Below, one piece after another: positions 11,501 to 24,000 of a stretch of DNA of 64,000 nt; the stretch's first letter is position 1, and every line of letters starts with the position of its first letter. The translations under genes were made by a program, and so were the position numbers. Origin of the DNA: Apteryx mantelli (taxonomy: Eukaryota; Chordata; Aves; Apterygiformes; Apterygidae); NCBI RefSeq assembly GCF_036417845.1, contig NC_089982.1, positions 61,765,684-61,829,683 of the forward strand, given 5' to 3'. The notes below the pieces were generated by a model. It saw only the letters and a list, made by a program, of their open reading frames with translations, searched no databases and was not told where the DNA came from.

Positions 11501-14500
11501 AACCTAATGATTATGCAGTTCAATTCTCACCTATCAAATTTCCTTTTCTATCCTTGCCTCTGCCAAGATAAGTGATTCAAATTATGAAACCAACTTTTAA
11601 TTTGACCATTAATTATGTATTCTTGTTATTTTATGGGCTCAGCTTGAAAACCTGGGGTTTGATCTGCAGAAGTGCTGAGCACATTAGTCAAAAAGAATGG
11701 AGTTTGAATGTATACAATGTTAGTCTGAGTTAAGACACAGTCATTCTGCCACTAGATATTCAAATGAAGATAGAGAAAAGATTTAAGGACAAAGTTCACT
11801 TAGAAAAAGTGTAATGTTTACATTAACATCAGCTGCTTAGACCTACTAGTTTTAAGTGCTCAAAAAAATCACAACTTAGTTTATGTAATTGCTCTCAACA
11901 GTGTAACACATATCAAAGACTTACCTTACATTCCTTACACAGCAAAAACTGTTTGAGATGGGATCAAATCTTTTCTAAAGACACAAAATTGTGATGGATA
12001 CTATAGAAAGCCTAATGTAAATAGAAACTAGATCACAGATTTACAAAGAATTTTTGGAATTTTTGGTCTGCAACAAAATACAAATTCCTATTTCTACAGT
12101 GTAAGAGAAAATCATTTGTTATTACTAGGGACTGTAGTAAGCAGCATATTCCCTACAGAATTCATCCCAAAGAGAGAAAAATTACCATCTAGTAAGTGTA
12201 TATTTCAATATTTATCAATGCCATTAAAAAAAGTTGAGTTTAACCTGAAATTTTAATTTCAGAAAACATATTGTTGTTTTCCTTATCATCACAGCATTAT
12301 AATAGTGTAATTCTTTAGAGCAATTCTTACCCCGTGAGGTCCTTTGAATGCATACGAGGTTCAAAGAACATGTTAGCCATGCACCATGATACATTGCAAA
12401 GATTTCTTAAATGATGGAAGTGTATTGTGCACTAAGAACACTGAGAAACACTACCTTGTGGACTTCAAAAGTATCTCAGTATTATTTTACAAGTTTATCT
12501 GCTTTATACTTCAACTAAATTTCAAATAACACAAAATATAAATTTTGTATAACTCTAAAGAAAACATTGCTTCAAAATAGTTACAATAAAAGTTGATTCA
12601 GTTCTAAAGTTGTATCAACATATTAAAGTATAAAAATTCAAATATAAAATGAACTAGAAAATACTAACAAAAAGGAAAATGATGAATCTATTTTATATTT
12701 CTCAATATAAGAACATGTATTTTTCTTCACACAACTTTCCCTCTCAATAAACAAGACAAGGGCTTCACTAACAACAGTCAGACTGTTTTTGTTCAGTAAG
12801 GAAGAAACTGGAGGCTCACGAGTTAATAAATATCTCAGGTTTTAAAATATATTTTGGAAGATATCAACATAAAAATCCCAAACAAAACAGGCTATAAATG
12901 ATTTGCAAAAAGGTAGAAAACAAGTCTGATTTGTTTTAGTTATAAATAGGATGATAACATTGAGTGTACTTCAGCTATTAAAAAAAACCAAACAGTACTT
13001 TTAATTGGATCATATGCCTTTAAAACATAACCCAGCATCAGTGATAGGATCAAATGGGATATTGCTCTTATTTTATCTTACAAAGCACATCATAATACAA
13101 TGAGTATTCGGTTTTGTTTCCAGTGACATAGCAAGATTTCTCATACTTCCAGTGGTTTCACAGCCATGCATGTACAAACAGAGTAGAGTCTCTCCACTGT
13201 AACCAGAAGGGAATTATTGTCATTCCAAGTATTTGGGCTGATCTGCTTTACATAAAGGGTTAAACTCTTGCCTTCCACGAAATATGAACATGTCACAAGC
13301 CCACAGGCACATACTGCTCTGCTTGATGCTATTCTAGGTAGCTTTATCAAATACAAACATAGATAACCACCTGCAATAATTCTTTAACATTATTTAAACA
13401 GTTTGTGTGGCTCTTACAAATGTCAGCCATTTCAACTACTCTTAATTTTGGTATCAGGAGTATGTACAGCTTTAAAAATAACATAATGAGAATTAAATAC
13501 ATAAATACAAACATATAATTCGAGTTGTTTTTCTAAAGTGATACCATTTTGTTTGCATAGCCATTATAGTCCAAGATTTATGGCATAATTTGCAAAAAAC
13601 ACTGAAATCACTGCCTGTGCTGTGGCTTAACATTTACTTGCTTCCTCTTTCATTTCTTTATGTGGAAATGCAAATTCACAAGCTATGCTAATATTAAAAA
13701 TATGAAAGAGTCCACCTGACCATATGCATTCATAAAAGAATAGCAGCAATTTCTATATAAACAGGGCCTTAAAACTACTTACAGCCCAGTTCAAGGAATT
13801 AAATAGAAGCAGTAACAGATACCATGAACATTCATGTTTTCTCAGGTGAGGTAAAAATCTTTATGCAATTATCTCTGCAGTTATCTTTGTTGGGAGTTCG
13901 ACCATGACACCAAGGAGATAGCCTCTTGTTCTTACACAAAGAGAAAATGAAGTGAATACAGGAGGTATACAAATGATTTGTACTGTAAGACAAATATGAA
14001 TCAAGTTTGTACTCTTCTTTATGAGTGGTTCTCTAAATCAATGGCAATATTTTAAAGGTCATAAATTCAGTTCATCCGCCCTCTCTGCCTCTTTTTTCTC
14101 CAAGATTAGCAGTGAGTAGGGATTCAACAGGTTGGCAGAACAGAGCCATCAAATAAATAATTCTCAGTAAGAAGGGAACTGATTTCTCTTTGGATTGCCT
14201 AAGTTTTTTTCCCTTCAAATGCTCAGCAAGTAAAGAATGAAAGAAAACATATAAGATTTCATAAAAAATTAGAAATAAAGAAGTCAGTAGGTGAAGATTG
14301 AGTGTAACTCTTTTGTTTCTCTTTTAATCCTCAGACATAGACTGTGAGCTCTCCTAGGCCTTAATGCATGGGAGAAATCAGTGTAGAGAAATCAAAGTCC
14401 GTTCCTGAGCAACGGGGAAAGAGAGGAGAAAGAGCCAAAACACGTTTAGGCCTTAAGACATGTTGGAAAAGCAGTTTAATGCATCGGGCTGATTCGGATC

Positions 14501-14559
14501 GGACTTGCTGTGACTGCACTGCTGTTTTACTAGCTGCACATGTACTTCGGATGCTTCAT
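8551..14559. other. Divergent KLB/RFC1 intergenic region
   Basis: Six kilobases of AT-rich DNA between the KLB leader and the RFC1 CpG island. It must contain the KLB promoter on its left end, but I see no convincing TATA box or island there. Several minus-strand open frames overlap one another between 9460 and 10716, the longest 149 codons (10110-10559); none resembles a known protein. No tRNA, intact repeat or retrocopy was recognised. Confidence 0.7.
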
Positions 14560-14867
14560 ATGAGGTGGGGCGGGTAAAAGCGTTGCCGCTCGCTGCCGTT
14601 AGAGCAGCCTGTCATTACAGCAGCCACGGGCGCTGAGGCCGCACACCGCTGCCTGAGGGGCTGCGTGGTGGCCGCAGAGCGCCGCTGCACTCAACGCACG
14701 CTCGCGAGGACGGGGCAGCAAAATCGGGAGAGAGGGAGGAAATGAAAGGCGAAGCCAGAGGAGAAGGGGGAAGAGGGCAGGGCGGGCAGGGGGGCGCCGC
14801 CTGCTCCGCCAGGCCGCGGCGGCGCCGGGGAGCCAGTAACGGCCCGGCAGCCGCGCCCCGACCCCCG

Positions 14868-14881
14868 CCGGAAATGGCGCC
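14868..14881 (+). promoter_or_regulatory. ETS/YY1-like composite site
   Basis: CCGGAAATGGCGCC contains an ETS core (CCGGAA) overlapping a YY1-like AAATGGCG. Such composites are frequent in CpG-island promoters. Binding is inferred. Confidence 0.45.
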
Positions 14882-14894
14882 CAGGCGAGGGGCT

Positions 14895-14920
14895 CGCCCC
14901 GCCCCGCCCCGCCCCGCCCG
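14895..14920 (+). promoter_or_regulatory. Tandem GC boxes (Sp1/KLF type)
   Basis: Overlapping CCCCGCCCC units repeated head to tail, about 120-140 bases before the ATG. Sp1 sites of this kind position initiation in TATA-less promoters. Seen directly; binding is inferred. Confidence 0.65.
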
Positions 14921-14929
14921 TCGCGGCTG

Positions 14930-14937
14930 TGACGCCA
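14930..14937 (+). promoter_or_regulatory. CRE/ATF half-site
   Basis: TGACGCCA, a CREB/ATF half-site variant about 100 bases before the RFC1 ATG. Short motif, so modest support. Confidence 0.4.
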
Positions 14938-14961
14938 GCGCCGCGCGCCAGGTGCTTGGAG

Positions 14962-14971
14962 TTGGCGCGAA
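14962..14971 (+). promoter_or_regulatory. Palindromic E2F-type site
   Basis: TTGGCGCGAA is close to the E2F consensus TTTSSCGC on both strands and lies about 65 bases before the ATG. S-phase genes, including replication factor C subunits, are typical E2F targets, so cell-cycle control of RFC1 is a reasonable inference. Confidence 0.6.
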
Positions 14972-15036
14972 GGCGGGGGGGCGGGAGCGATGGAGCCGGC
15001 GGCCTCCCGCTAACGAGATAAACCGCCGCCAGCAGC

Positions 15037-15039
15037 ATG
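15037..15039 (+). CDS. RFC1: RFC1 exon 1: initiator ATG only
   Basis: The coding part of exon 1 is just ATG, directly followed by the donor GTGAGC. In the spliced message the start context is A at -3 and G at +4 (from exon 2 GAT), a strong Kozak match. The choice is fixed by exon 2, which opens with DIRKFFGV, the conserved residues following Met1. Confidence 0.92.
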
Positions 15040-18000
15040 GTGAGCGCGGCGCCGCGCCCGGTGCCAGCGGCAGCCCGGCCCCCCCCCCCCGCGTTTCTCC
15101 CTGTGGGGTGGGGGAGGGGAGGTAGCGTTGCGCAGTCCCCCGCCGGCGGGGCCAGGGCGGCGCGCGGCAGCGGCCGTTGGGGAGCTGCGCCGGCCCGCCC
15201 GCCGTTCCCCCCCCCGGGCCGACCCGGGAGCGGAGGCCCCGCGCCGTGGCGGAGCGGCAGGGACCTGCCAGGAGTGGGGGGTGGGGCGGCTGTGGGGTCA
15301 AAAACTAACCCTTCGGGCCGGGCCCTGCTGCCCCCGGCCTGCGCCGCGGGCGCCTGTGCAGGGAAGGTAAAGCCGTGGCCAAGGAAGCGGCTTCCCGCGG
15401 CTGTTTCCCCAGTCCGGTCACCTGGGGAGGGAAGCGGTCGTGGCCCTCTCCCGCCCCCATCCGCCCCCAGACTGATGGTGGAACAGGCCGCAGTCTGCGA
15501 GGTTGCCCCGTGTGCGGTGGCTCCTCTCCCGAGCTCCAGTGGGCAGTCGGACAAGTTGGCCTCTCTTATCTAAACACAGGCTAAGTTTGTGTCTGCCTTT
15601 ATTTCAGTAAGGGTGTGCACGGGGGCACTCCTGTTTCACAAATGGGCAGTGTGCAATGTTTGTAGAAAGAAACACAGCTCTTATAAGATAGAATTCAATC
15701 TTCTCTTGATCAGTTAAACTTGCTTCTGCTTAGATGGGATCTGTGTGCAGATGTGTTACCAGTTTAACTAAAAATGCTGTTCTGTGCCAGCTTCATTCAA
15801 CTCTGGTTTTGAACTCTGTTTACACAGAATTTGACCTTGTTTATATCTTACACCTGACACCCAGCAATGATGGGCAGTACCACCTGAGTCTTTCACAAAC
15901 TGATGCAAAGAGATCTACCAGCACTACGAATCCTGATACTATTAAACCGTGATATTTTGATAGTCTGTTGGGGGGGTTGATGACCTAGAGCTACATAGGA
16001 GGACAAGAGTTTCTCTGCCTCTCCTGTTCCCCGCCGCCACCTCTTTAGAAAACTGATCACACTGGAAGATTTGCTTCTCCCTTTCCCACCTTCCTGGGAT
16101 AAAAGCTCTCTTCCTCCATGTCATCTCCTTCTGAGAGGCACACATCTCTCAAAGCTTGGCACTTTCCAAGAGGGAGGAAGGAAGAGTTTTCTCAGTCCAT
16201 TCCTTTTCCAGTGCTGAAGAGAAGAGGCTGTGCAACCGTTGCTGCTGCAGCTGTGGAGGGGGATGCAAAATGTAGTGATAGTAGCCTTGTACCTTGCTCT
16301 GTGCTTTGCAATGACAACACAAGCATACTGGCATTTAATATTATGCACTTGTAAACGCATTTTTCATGTAGCGCCAAATACAAGTAGACCCAGTCTGCTT
16401 GATTCTGGAGCATCTTCTCAGTTCTGCTAAACTGATTTGTGTTAGAAAGGATTTACTTTTATCCAGATTAGTTCCCTGATCCAGTTACCATGCAAAGAGC
16501 TGTACTCCTACAACTGAGGGAGTGAATGACTGGTAGTAGGGGCTACTTAAGCTGCCTCTGTTGCTGAGAGAAACATTCATACAGCCATAACTGCAGTATC
16601 ACTTGGTATATACTTAGAGCTGTGATATTGTTCTAAAATATACTGTATAATACCTGTGCCTCATTTATCACTATTAGTAAGCTTTAAATTAGTATAGGTA
16701 TCCATGCAGGTATTACTGGTTTAACTGAGGTGATATTTTAAATTTGATTTCAGTTAGTGCAATTTTTGTGGACATACCAGATGTCAAGGCTGACGTGTGC
16801 ACAAAACTTGCACTGAAACAGACTGGCTTGTAAATTAGCACAAATGATTTTTTTGATGCAAAGCTCATATGGACGCATGTCAGAGTACCTAAATTAAACT
16901 TCATTACTTTTTATTGCAGTCATTGAGCTAGGTTGATGAAATTCAATTTTCTGCCTCACAGTATAGTTTTGAGATGCAAACTTAGTTGTAACAATATTAT
17001 TCTGGAAAATATGCTGCTTTACGTGACCCCAGTCTTTTAACAAGACTGTGCTTATTTTGTGTACATTCTCACAGGGTTGAGATTCTTCCATCATCTAAGC
17101 ATTGGAATAGCTTTGTACTGAAATTTTGTCTGCTCTATAGTCTTTGGTTTAGGGTGCTTTTAAAATGCAGGAAAAAATCATGACAGAAAATCAGTTTGGA
17201 GTGTTTATGAGAGCAGTGTTGCAAGGAGAGTTTTTATAACTGAATTTTCTGACCTGAGTATTAGCTAAAGTCTTAAAAGTTACCCTGATAAACTCTTTAA
17301 GTAACCAGTCTTTGCATTAACAAATTGGTTTGGATTTCAGTTAACCTTATTTCTCCCTGGTAAAACTGACAGAAATCTTTCAAGAAAAAACTTGCAACCT
17401 GACATGATTAATTTCTGTTGTCTACTACTTTTGCATAAGACTGAGGATTTGAAACAGTAGTGAAAACTGGCAAGAACTGGATTACTTAGCTGTTAATGAG
17501 GTTATACAGTTTTGCCAAGAGCTCAGTAGGAAGCAGTGCACCTGACTACAGTGTTTTAGGCCGACCAGTGTTGTGCACCAGCTACTCTCCAAATGTAGGG
17601 AGATTGATCAGAAATACTGGGCCTTGTCTGGGACCATGGTTAGGTCTCCACAAAATGTAGCGGTCCAGATGTGGATCAGAATCCTTTGTTTAGTAGCCAT
17701 GGTTTAAAGAATGCCTTTAAACCTGCTATGCCCAGTCAGTAATTTTTTCATGTTTATTTTCAGATCTGTACTGGTAAAAAAACAGAGCAACAACCCCACC
17801 CCACCACCCATTTAGGTAGAACTGCTTGAAGTTGTGTTTCACATTGCTGCTGCTGAAGCACCCAGGAGAGACACACTAATATAGCTCTGCCTCTTTAATT
17901 TCACTCTCCTAGGCAAGGAGATCACCTGGGACAGCCATACTGGGGAATATATCTCCAGGATACACAAGACTGATGGGTCTTGTAGTTTTGGGGGGAACTT

Positions 18001-21000
18001 GTCAGTCGCCTTGGTATAAGCCTCCTCTCAATTGCATGCATACAGATAAAAATTAAACATATGCAGTTTATTTCCACAGCTAGTTGTGCAATGAATTAAT
18101 TATTTATCTGGTATCTGTTAAAAAATAGCACAAAAAAAGCTGGCTCTTATGCATCTCTGATTAAAGCTTCCCAGAAAGGTAACTTTATTATTACATTATG
18201 ACATATTTTTCTGCCGAACAATTTGAATTCACTGTCTGTTTTAGTCCAGTGGTGTCTAACAAGGTTACCTTTTCTTCAGAAGAGTAGGATGGCCAAAGAA
18301 TATTGGAGGATATATAAGGCTGAAGATTGAAGAAGATTGTACATAGTTGTCAAATTTCCTTTGTAGCTTAGGGCTATGTAGTTTAGTCACTGGGAAGTAG
18401 ATTGTCACTATGGGAAATTAAGATTTACTACCCAAGTACAAACCTTTAGTCAAAAAACTCTAGGTGGCTTGTGTGCTATTATATTTACACTGTTTTCTGA
18501 AAAACTCCTTAACACAAACATGTAGCAATAAAAAAAAAGGAAAAAAAAGCTGCCATTTCTTGAGGTTTGAAGTGCAACTTGCAGCAAGAGAATAGAATGT
18601 ACTGTGTTAACCTATGGAGGCGATTTTAGAATGTGTAGCTATATCACCACAATATTTTGGAGGAAAAAATAGTATTTTTGTGCATGGTGCTTTCTTAACA
18701 CATGGGTAGAAGATGCTTCTTTGAGTTAAACAGAAAAAAAAAAAATCATTAAAATAATTGTTTATTCTCGTTTGACCTGTTAATTTAATGAACTTCTACT
18801 TGCATTATCAGAGATACTAGCAGTTGACTGTCATCAGTTTATTTTAGGTGTTTAAACTGGTGTGGGCGAAGGAAAGTAGAAAAGGTAATAGCTTTTTAAG
18901 GTGACAATAATTAGATAAGATTTTTTTTTTAGCTTGTAATGACAGTTTAGTTCCTCTTTATAGCACATTAAATGTACAAGGGCTGTGGTATTCATTTTGT
19001 GGATTACTGTTGTTTATGAAGAGCTAACTTGATATCTCATGAGAACTGATGAGCCAAAAAATCATAATTTACATGTTGTATTCCGGGCCTTAACAGTTCA
19101 GGGACCTTGATTAAAATAATGGAAGAAGCTGGGGCACACAGCTTAATTTCATATATTTTATTTTTTAAGTCCTCATTTCATAAGCAGGATATAATGAAGT
19201 GTCATCAGTCTATAAAAAGTAACACTATTGCATGTGGTGTTTGTAGAGCAGCTCACTTACTGTCAGCTGTTTCTAGTTAAAATACTGGAATGAGTATAGA
19301 GTTGCTATTGATTTAAAATTAATCCCAGAATATTTTAAACTTGAAAGTAACATTTATGACTATAAAAATGAAAATAAAACTTCATTCTAAAGTCAGTTTA
19401 TTTTGCAGTGTTGTAGTATTTAAGTAATGTTACTATGTAAAAGATGTAATGAGAATTGTAATCAGTTTTGTCTGTTGCCTATGTAAATGTAAGACTAAAA
19501 AGAAGTCAGTAATGAGGCCTGAGGGATCTAATGCTTGAATCTACTTCAGGATTTTTTAAATAGATGCTTTTGTCAAACAATTTAGGTATAGGTATCTGCA
19601 GTCAAAATTTCAGAGCTCACACAGTACTGCATTCATATTGTAGGAGTACATGTAAAATAGCTGAGTGCTGAAAATTTATGCCTTAAGGCTCAAGTAGATG
19701 GGCATGTGTAAAGTCTCACTGGGGAGGAAAGTTTCTCATTCTACTCTTATCTGTTTGCAGAATCAATATTGTTATATGCAGGTGAAGTTAACAGGAAACA
19801 ACACTTCTGATTCTAGAAAATTGCTTTAAGCTTAATACTGTAAATAAATTACATGTATCCCATATTTTGTGAATGCTTACAAATAACGTCTTCTATTGGT
19901 TTTAGACCTATAGGGCCCTGATAATCCAAATAATTAGGTAACTGGTAAGAGAAAAGGAACCTGAAATACTTTTCATTGATCATATTTTTATGGAGCCTAT
20001 AAACAATAATGTTTTCTTAAAAATAGTACCTTTACCTGTGGTTCCCTGTAATGATCAAAAACTAACCAGATGAACTCTATGAGGAGGAAAGGAACAGCTA
20101 TCACCTGAGCAGAATGGAGTCCTAAGCCACTCCCTTTATCTGCTATATATTTAGGCCAGACTGGTACCTTCTTTCTCTAAAAATGGCTGCTACCCCTCAA
20201 TGTAGTGATACAAAACAGGTACAGATTTTCTCAAATTGTTTTTTAATAAAACTGATTTTTTTTAACAGAAGTTGGATATGTATTTATGTGTCAAAAAATG
20301 CCCTTTTTCTATTGAAGCTTCAGATGTTAGTTTTTACATATATAGAAAGTTTTTTCTTCTGTGATTATTGTACTATCATAAGGTAATGAAATAAAGTTAT
20401 AAAACAGACCTTTTGCAGTTCTCTGTGTTAGGTTCTTAATGTAACTTTTCTCTTTGCTTAAATTTTAATCTGTTTCTTACTGGCTATTTCATAGTGAGAT
20501 GATGTTTACTGTTCTAAATTTGTAGGAAGGTGGAGGGTGCTTGACTGCTTTTTAGCTCTTCTTAGTGCTTGTTTATTTTTTTTACATTGGACACTACTTC
20601 ATACCCGCGTTGGTCATTTTAGCTATAAAAGTGTTTTGGACTAGGTTTGTGGAAGAAAAGAATTCTAACTATAGATCTGTTTTAAGTTGCTCTGTTTCAT
20701 TGCTGATGGAAGTTTGTTTTGAAGTGTATATTGGTAAAGATGTCTGACTGAGGGGAAAAATAAACTCTTTAATGACTCAAAGACAGGAGGAAGGTTGCAC
20801 AGTGTCTGACTTGTACTGACCACCTACATTTAACTAGCTGGTGGTTGTTCTCTAACCTGTAAACAAAATGTCCAGATCAAGAAATGCTATAGCAGAAGAG
20901 TTGTTGAGGAAGTAAATAGCTGTGTTAAGTGTAATGCTGTTCTGGAGTGTGAAACTTTAAGAGCTATGTATAATTTAAAAAAAAAATATATATATAACTA

Positions 21001-24000
21001 TTTTCCTGTTTAATAGGATATCCGGAAATTCTTTGGGGTTGTACCTCCTGGAAAGAGACAAGACTGTGAGACTCTGAAAAAGAATGAAAAAATAAAAAAT
21101 GGGGAAGGGACCTCAAGTGGGAAGAAAAGGGGAAAGGAGACTAAGGTTAGTTTTGTTTTTTTTTTCTTATTTATAAAGTGGTGGGTTACTCTGATGTATG
21201 ATTGCAATGTTGCATGATGTTGTATGATTGCAATTACTGTTGCAATGTGAAAATAAAGAACCATTCAGTAAAACTAAATGACAGCAGACTTAAAACTATA
21301 AAGAACATTATTTTATGTGCTCTGTTATTTTTTACTCTGAGTTCCTCCAGTTATATCAAGAATTTAACAAATGTCAGATTAGAATTGGCTGTTGCATTTC
21401 AGATTAGAATTGTATTATAAAAAACATATTTTTCTAGAATTAGAATTTAGAAGCACTTATAGCCATGCATGATTACAAAAAACCCACAGTCAATAGTCAG
21501 GAAGTTTCCTGGGCTATCCATCTGTGCAGTTTCTGATTTTTCTAGATGTGTAAAACTTGCCAATTTTTAAGAACTTTCTTAACACTGCCTAATACTAGCT
21601 GCTGTTGGATGCAGCATACAGTATCTGATGACTGTGACCATTGGTACAATCTGTTGTGACAGTTGCACTGCTCAGTGAGAGGAGGAACTGCAAACAACAG
21701 CATGCTGAAGTAAATCTAGCTTCAACTGCTGTATATGCTTTTTTCTTTCAGTCAGCTATTACTCTGAAGTTATGTTGAATTACGGCAGGTACAGCTAAGC
21801 CTTATCCACAATGGAACCGCAAGTGAACTAGCTGAATTCCTTGCAAGGAATTCATTGGCCCGCACCACTGTTACTTTTGTTGGGACTGTGCCATTTCTTT
21901 TTTTGATTGAAATTTTGAAGTGCTTGAGAGTCTGTTTGGTTACTTTAATTGGCATTAAAACTTGAATATTTATTCTTAATAGCATTATCTACTGTTTACT
22001 TGAAGCATATTTAGCTTTGCTGCTGTGGTTTCTTCCTTGTTTTCTTCCTCACCTCTGGTGAGTTAGCCAAAAAGTTGTTTTTAAGTGTAATTTTTGGGAA
22101 ATAAACTATTTCTGTTAGAATTTGTTTCAAACTCATAAATTTGAATGTGTAGCTGAGTAAAATCTGGAAGAACTTGTTTATTGGTTGAACTGATGGACTG
22201 TTACTGTTAGGTGAAGAATTCACCCAGTGAAGATGATTCCAAACGAAAGCCAGCAAACAAGAAAAAAAGAATAATCTATGATTCAGGTAACGAATCCTGC
22301 TTTGTATCTTCTGCATAAAAATTCAAGATCAGTTAGCTAAATGCTACATCTGAAAGCTGTGCTTTGTCTTTTCTTTTTGTAAACACAATGCTCAAAAAAA
22401 CCAACCAAACCAAAAAAACTTCCTACATGCAGCTGTGCTAGTGGAGGGGGATATCTTTGCATGCACTGTGCATGGAGATTTTTATTAGTTCACAGTAATT
22501 ATCAAATGTTATTAGCTATCCAGCAATAATAATAAAGTGCAACATGTGCCATTAATATAGTATAGTGTGAAATAGCTATTAATAAGACCTCTTTTTCTCT
22601 CTCTCTTTATTACTCAGTCAATTTGATAAAAATTCTAGAATTTTTTTGCAAACTTGTATAGAAATTATTGGGAATTTTAGGTTTCTGCTTCTATTAGAGA
22701 TAAATAACATTCTACATTGGATACAGGAGTCTGATTATATACTATAATTTCACATTTACTCACACTGCATATACATGAAATGGTAGGCAATTTTTATAGA
22801 ATAACTTGTGTTTCCATACTTATCTTTCTGTTTCAAAACACTAGTGAATGTTCATCCCATATTTCTGGATGTTTTTACATGTTTTAAATTCACAATGTTG
22901 AATATACAGAATATCATTTACATATTGCTTGTCCCATTTAAAAAATATTCTTTGGAATATAATAATAAGAAAACCCCTTTTCTGGCACTAATATCTTCAA
23001 AAAACTTGCCTGTCAAGTTTGTTTAATTTAAAAGCTTGGAATTCCTAGTTTGGTCTTTCTTAGCTGTTAAGTCATTTAATCTCTCTTTGATTGGATTCTG
23101 AATCTTGCAGAGTTGTTGTGAAACTGCAGAAAAGATTGCAGGATTTCCTGCAATTCTTGACCCTTGCCAAATTCTTGATTCCTGCTTTGGCTTGAATTTT
23201 TAGCTACTATTTAATAATAGACGGTTGCTTCTCTTGTTGTGAAACTGCAGAAAAGATTGCAGGATTTCTTGCAATTCTTGACCCTTGCCAAATTCTTGAT
23301 TCCTGCTTTGGCTTGAATTTTTAGCTACTATTTAATAATAGACGGTTGCTTCTCTTGTAAAAGAAAAACAATGACACAAACATCTGTCCCAATAATGTTA
23401 CTGCACATAGGAAAATGTGTTCAGAAACTTGGAAAAATTGTCATATAAACATTTCCTGTTTAACTGCAGGGAATATTTCTGCAATAAGGTTTGGAGTATA
23501 AAAGTAATATATAATTCAGCTGCTACCTTTGAAAGTATTTGTACATCTTCACTTAGCACTGCCAGTGTCTGCAGCATTAGCTCATTCTAGCCCATTCGAA
23601 GTAGGAGAGGGAAAGAGAAATATTGCTTTAAATTTTTAAGGATGGAAAAGCTTCTCATCGACTGAAATACATGAGCGTGTTGGTATGAACTTGTAGCCAT
23701 CTTTTTTTTTTTTTTTTAACCCCCCAAAAGATTACAGATACGTCAGTGTATACCACAGAAAAAGGCTCTGAAGTGTAGCCGTCTGTTAACACATGCTAGT
23801 TCTCTCAGCTTCTTCAGTTTCTGTCCTGTTTATTCATTTGGATATTGGTATGTGTAATCCTCAGTGCTGTAGTTTTGTCCTCTTGCCAAGTTCCAGGATA
23901 TGGTGAATGGCAATGAGAATGGTAGTCTACCAGTGTCCCCTTGGAGGGGGAAAAAAAAAAAAAAAAATCAGAGTACAACCTCAGTGATCTGTTTTAGCCT

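Larger units (their letters stand above)
14560..15565. promoter_or_regulatory. RFC1: CpG-island promoter of RFC1
   Basis: About 1 kb of very GC- and CpG-rich sequence, in sharp contrast with AT-rich flanks, covering the 5' UTR, the one-codon exon 1 and the start of intron 1. It has no TATA box, as expected for a housekeeping replication gene. The long open frames on both strands here are consequences of high GC and are not genes. A C-rich run occurs at about 15079-15090. Confidence 0.88.

Noticed and set aside
14615-15573. Several open frames of 130-290 codons on both strands of the CpG island.
   Set aside because: High GC removes stop codons. Products are Ala/Pro/Gly/Arg-rich with no homology, and they overlap each other and the RFC1 first exon.
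21770-21985. Minus-strand frame with FLAR...PLWIRL, faintly like ribosomal protein RPL39.
   Set aside because: Only a handful of residues match, the rest does not align, and the palindrome explains part of the sequence.
21146-22210. Looked for the AAAAG/AAGGG pentamer array whose expansion in human RFC1 intron 2 causes CANVAS.
   Set aside because: No such array in this or neighbouring introns; the human tract derives from a primate Alu tail.
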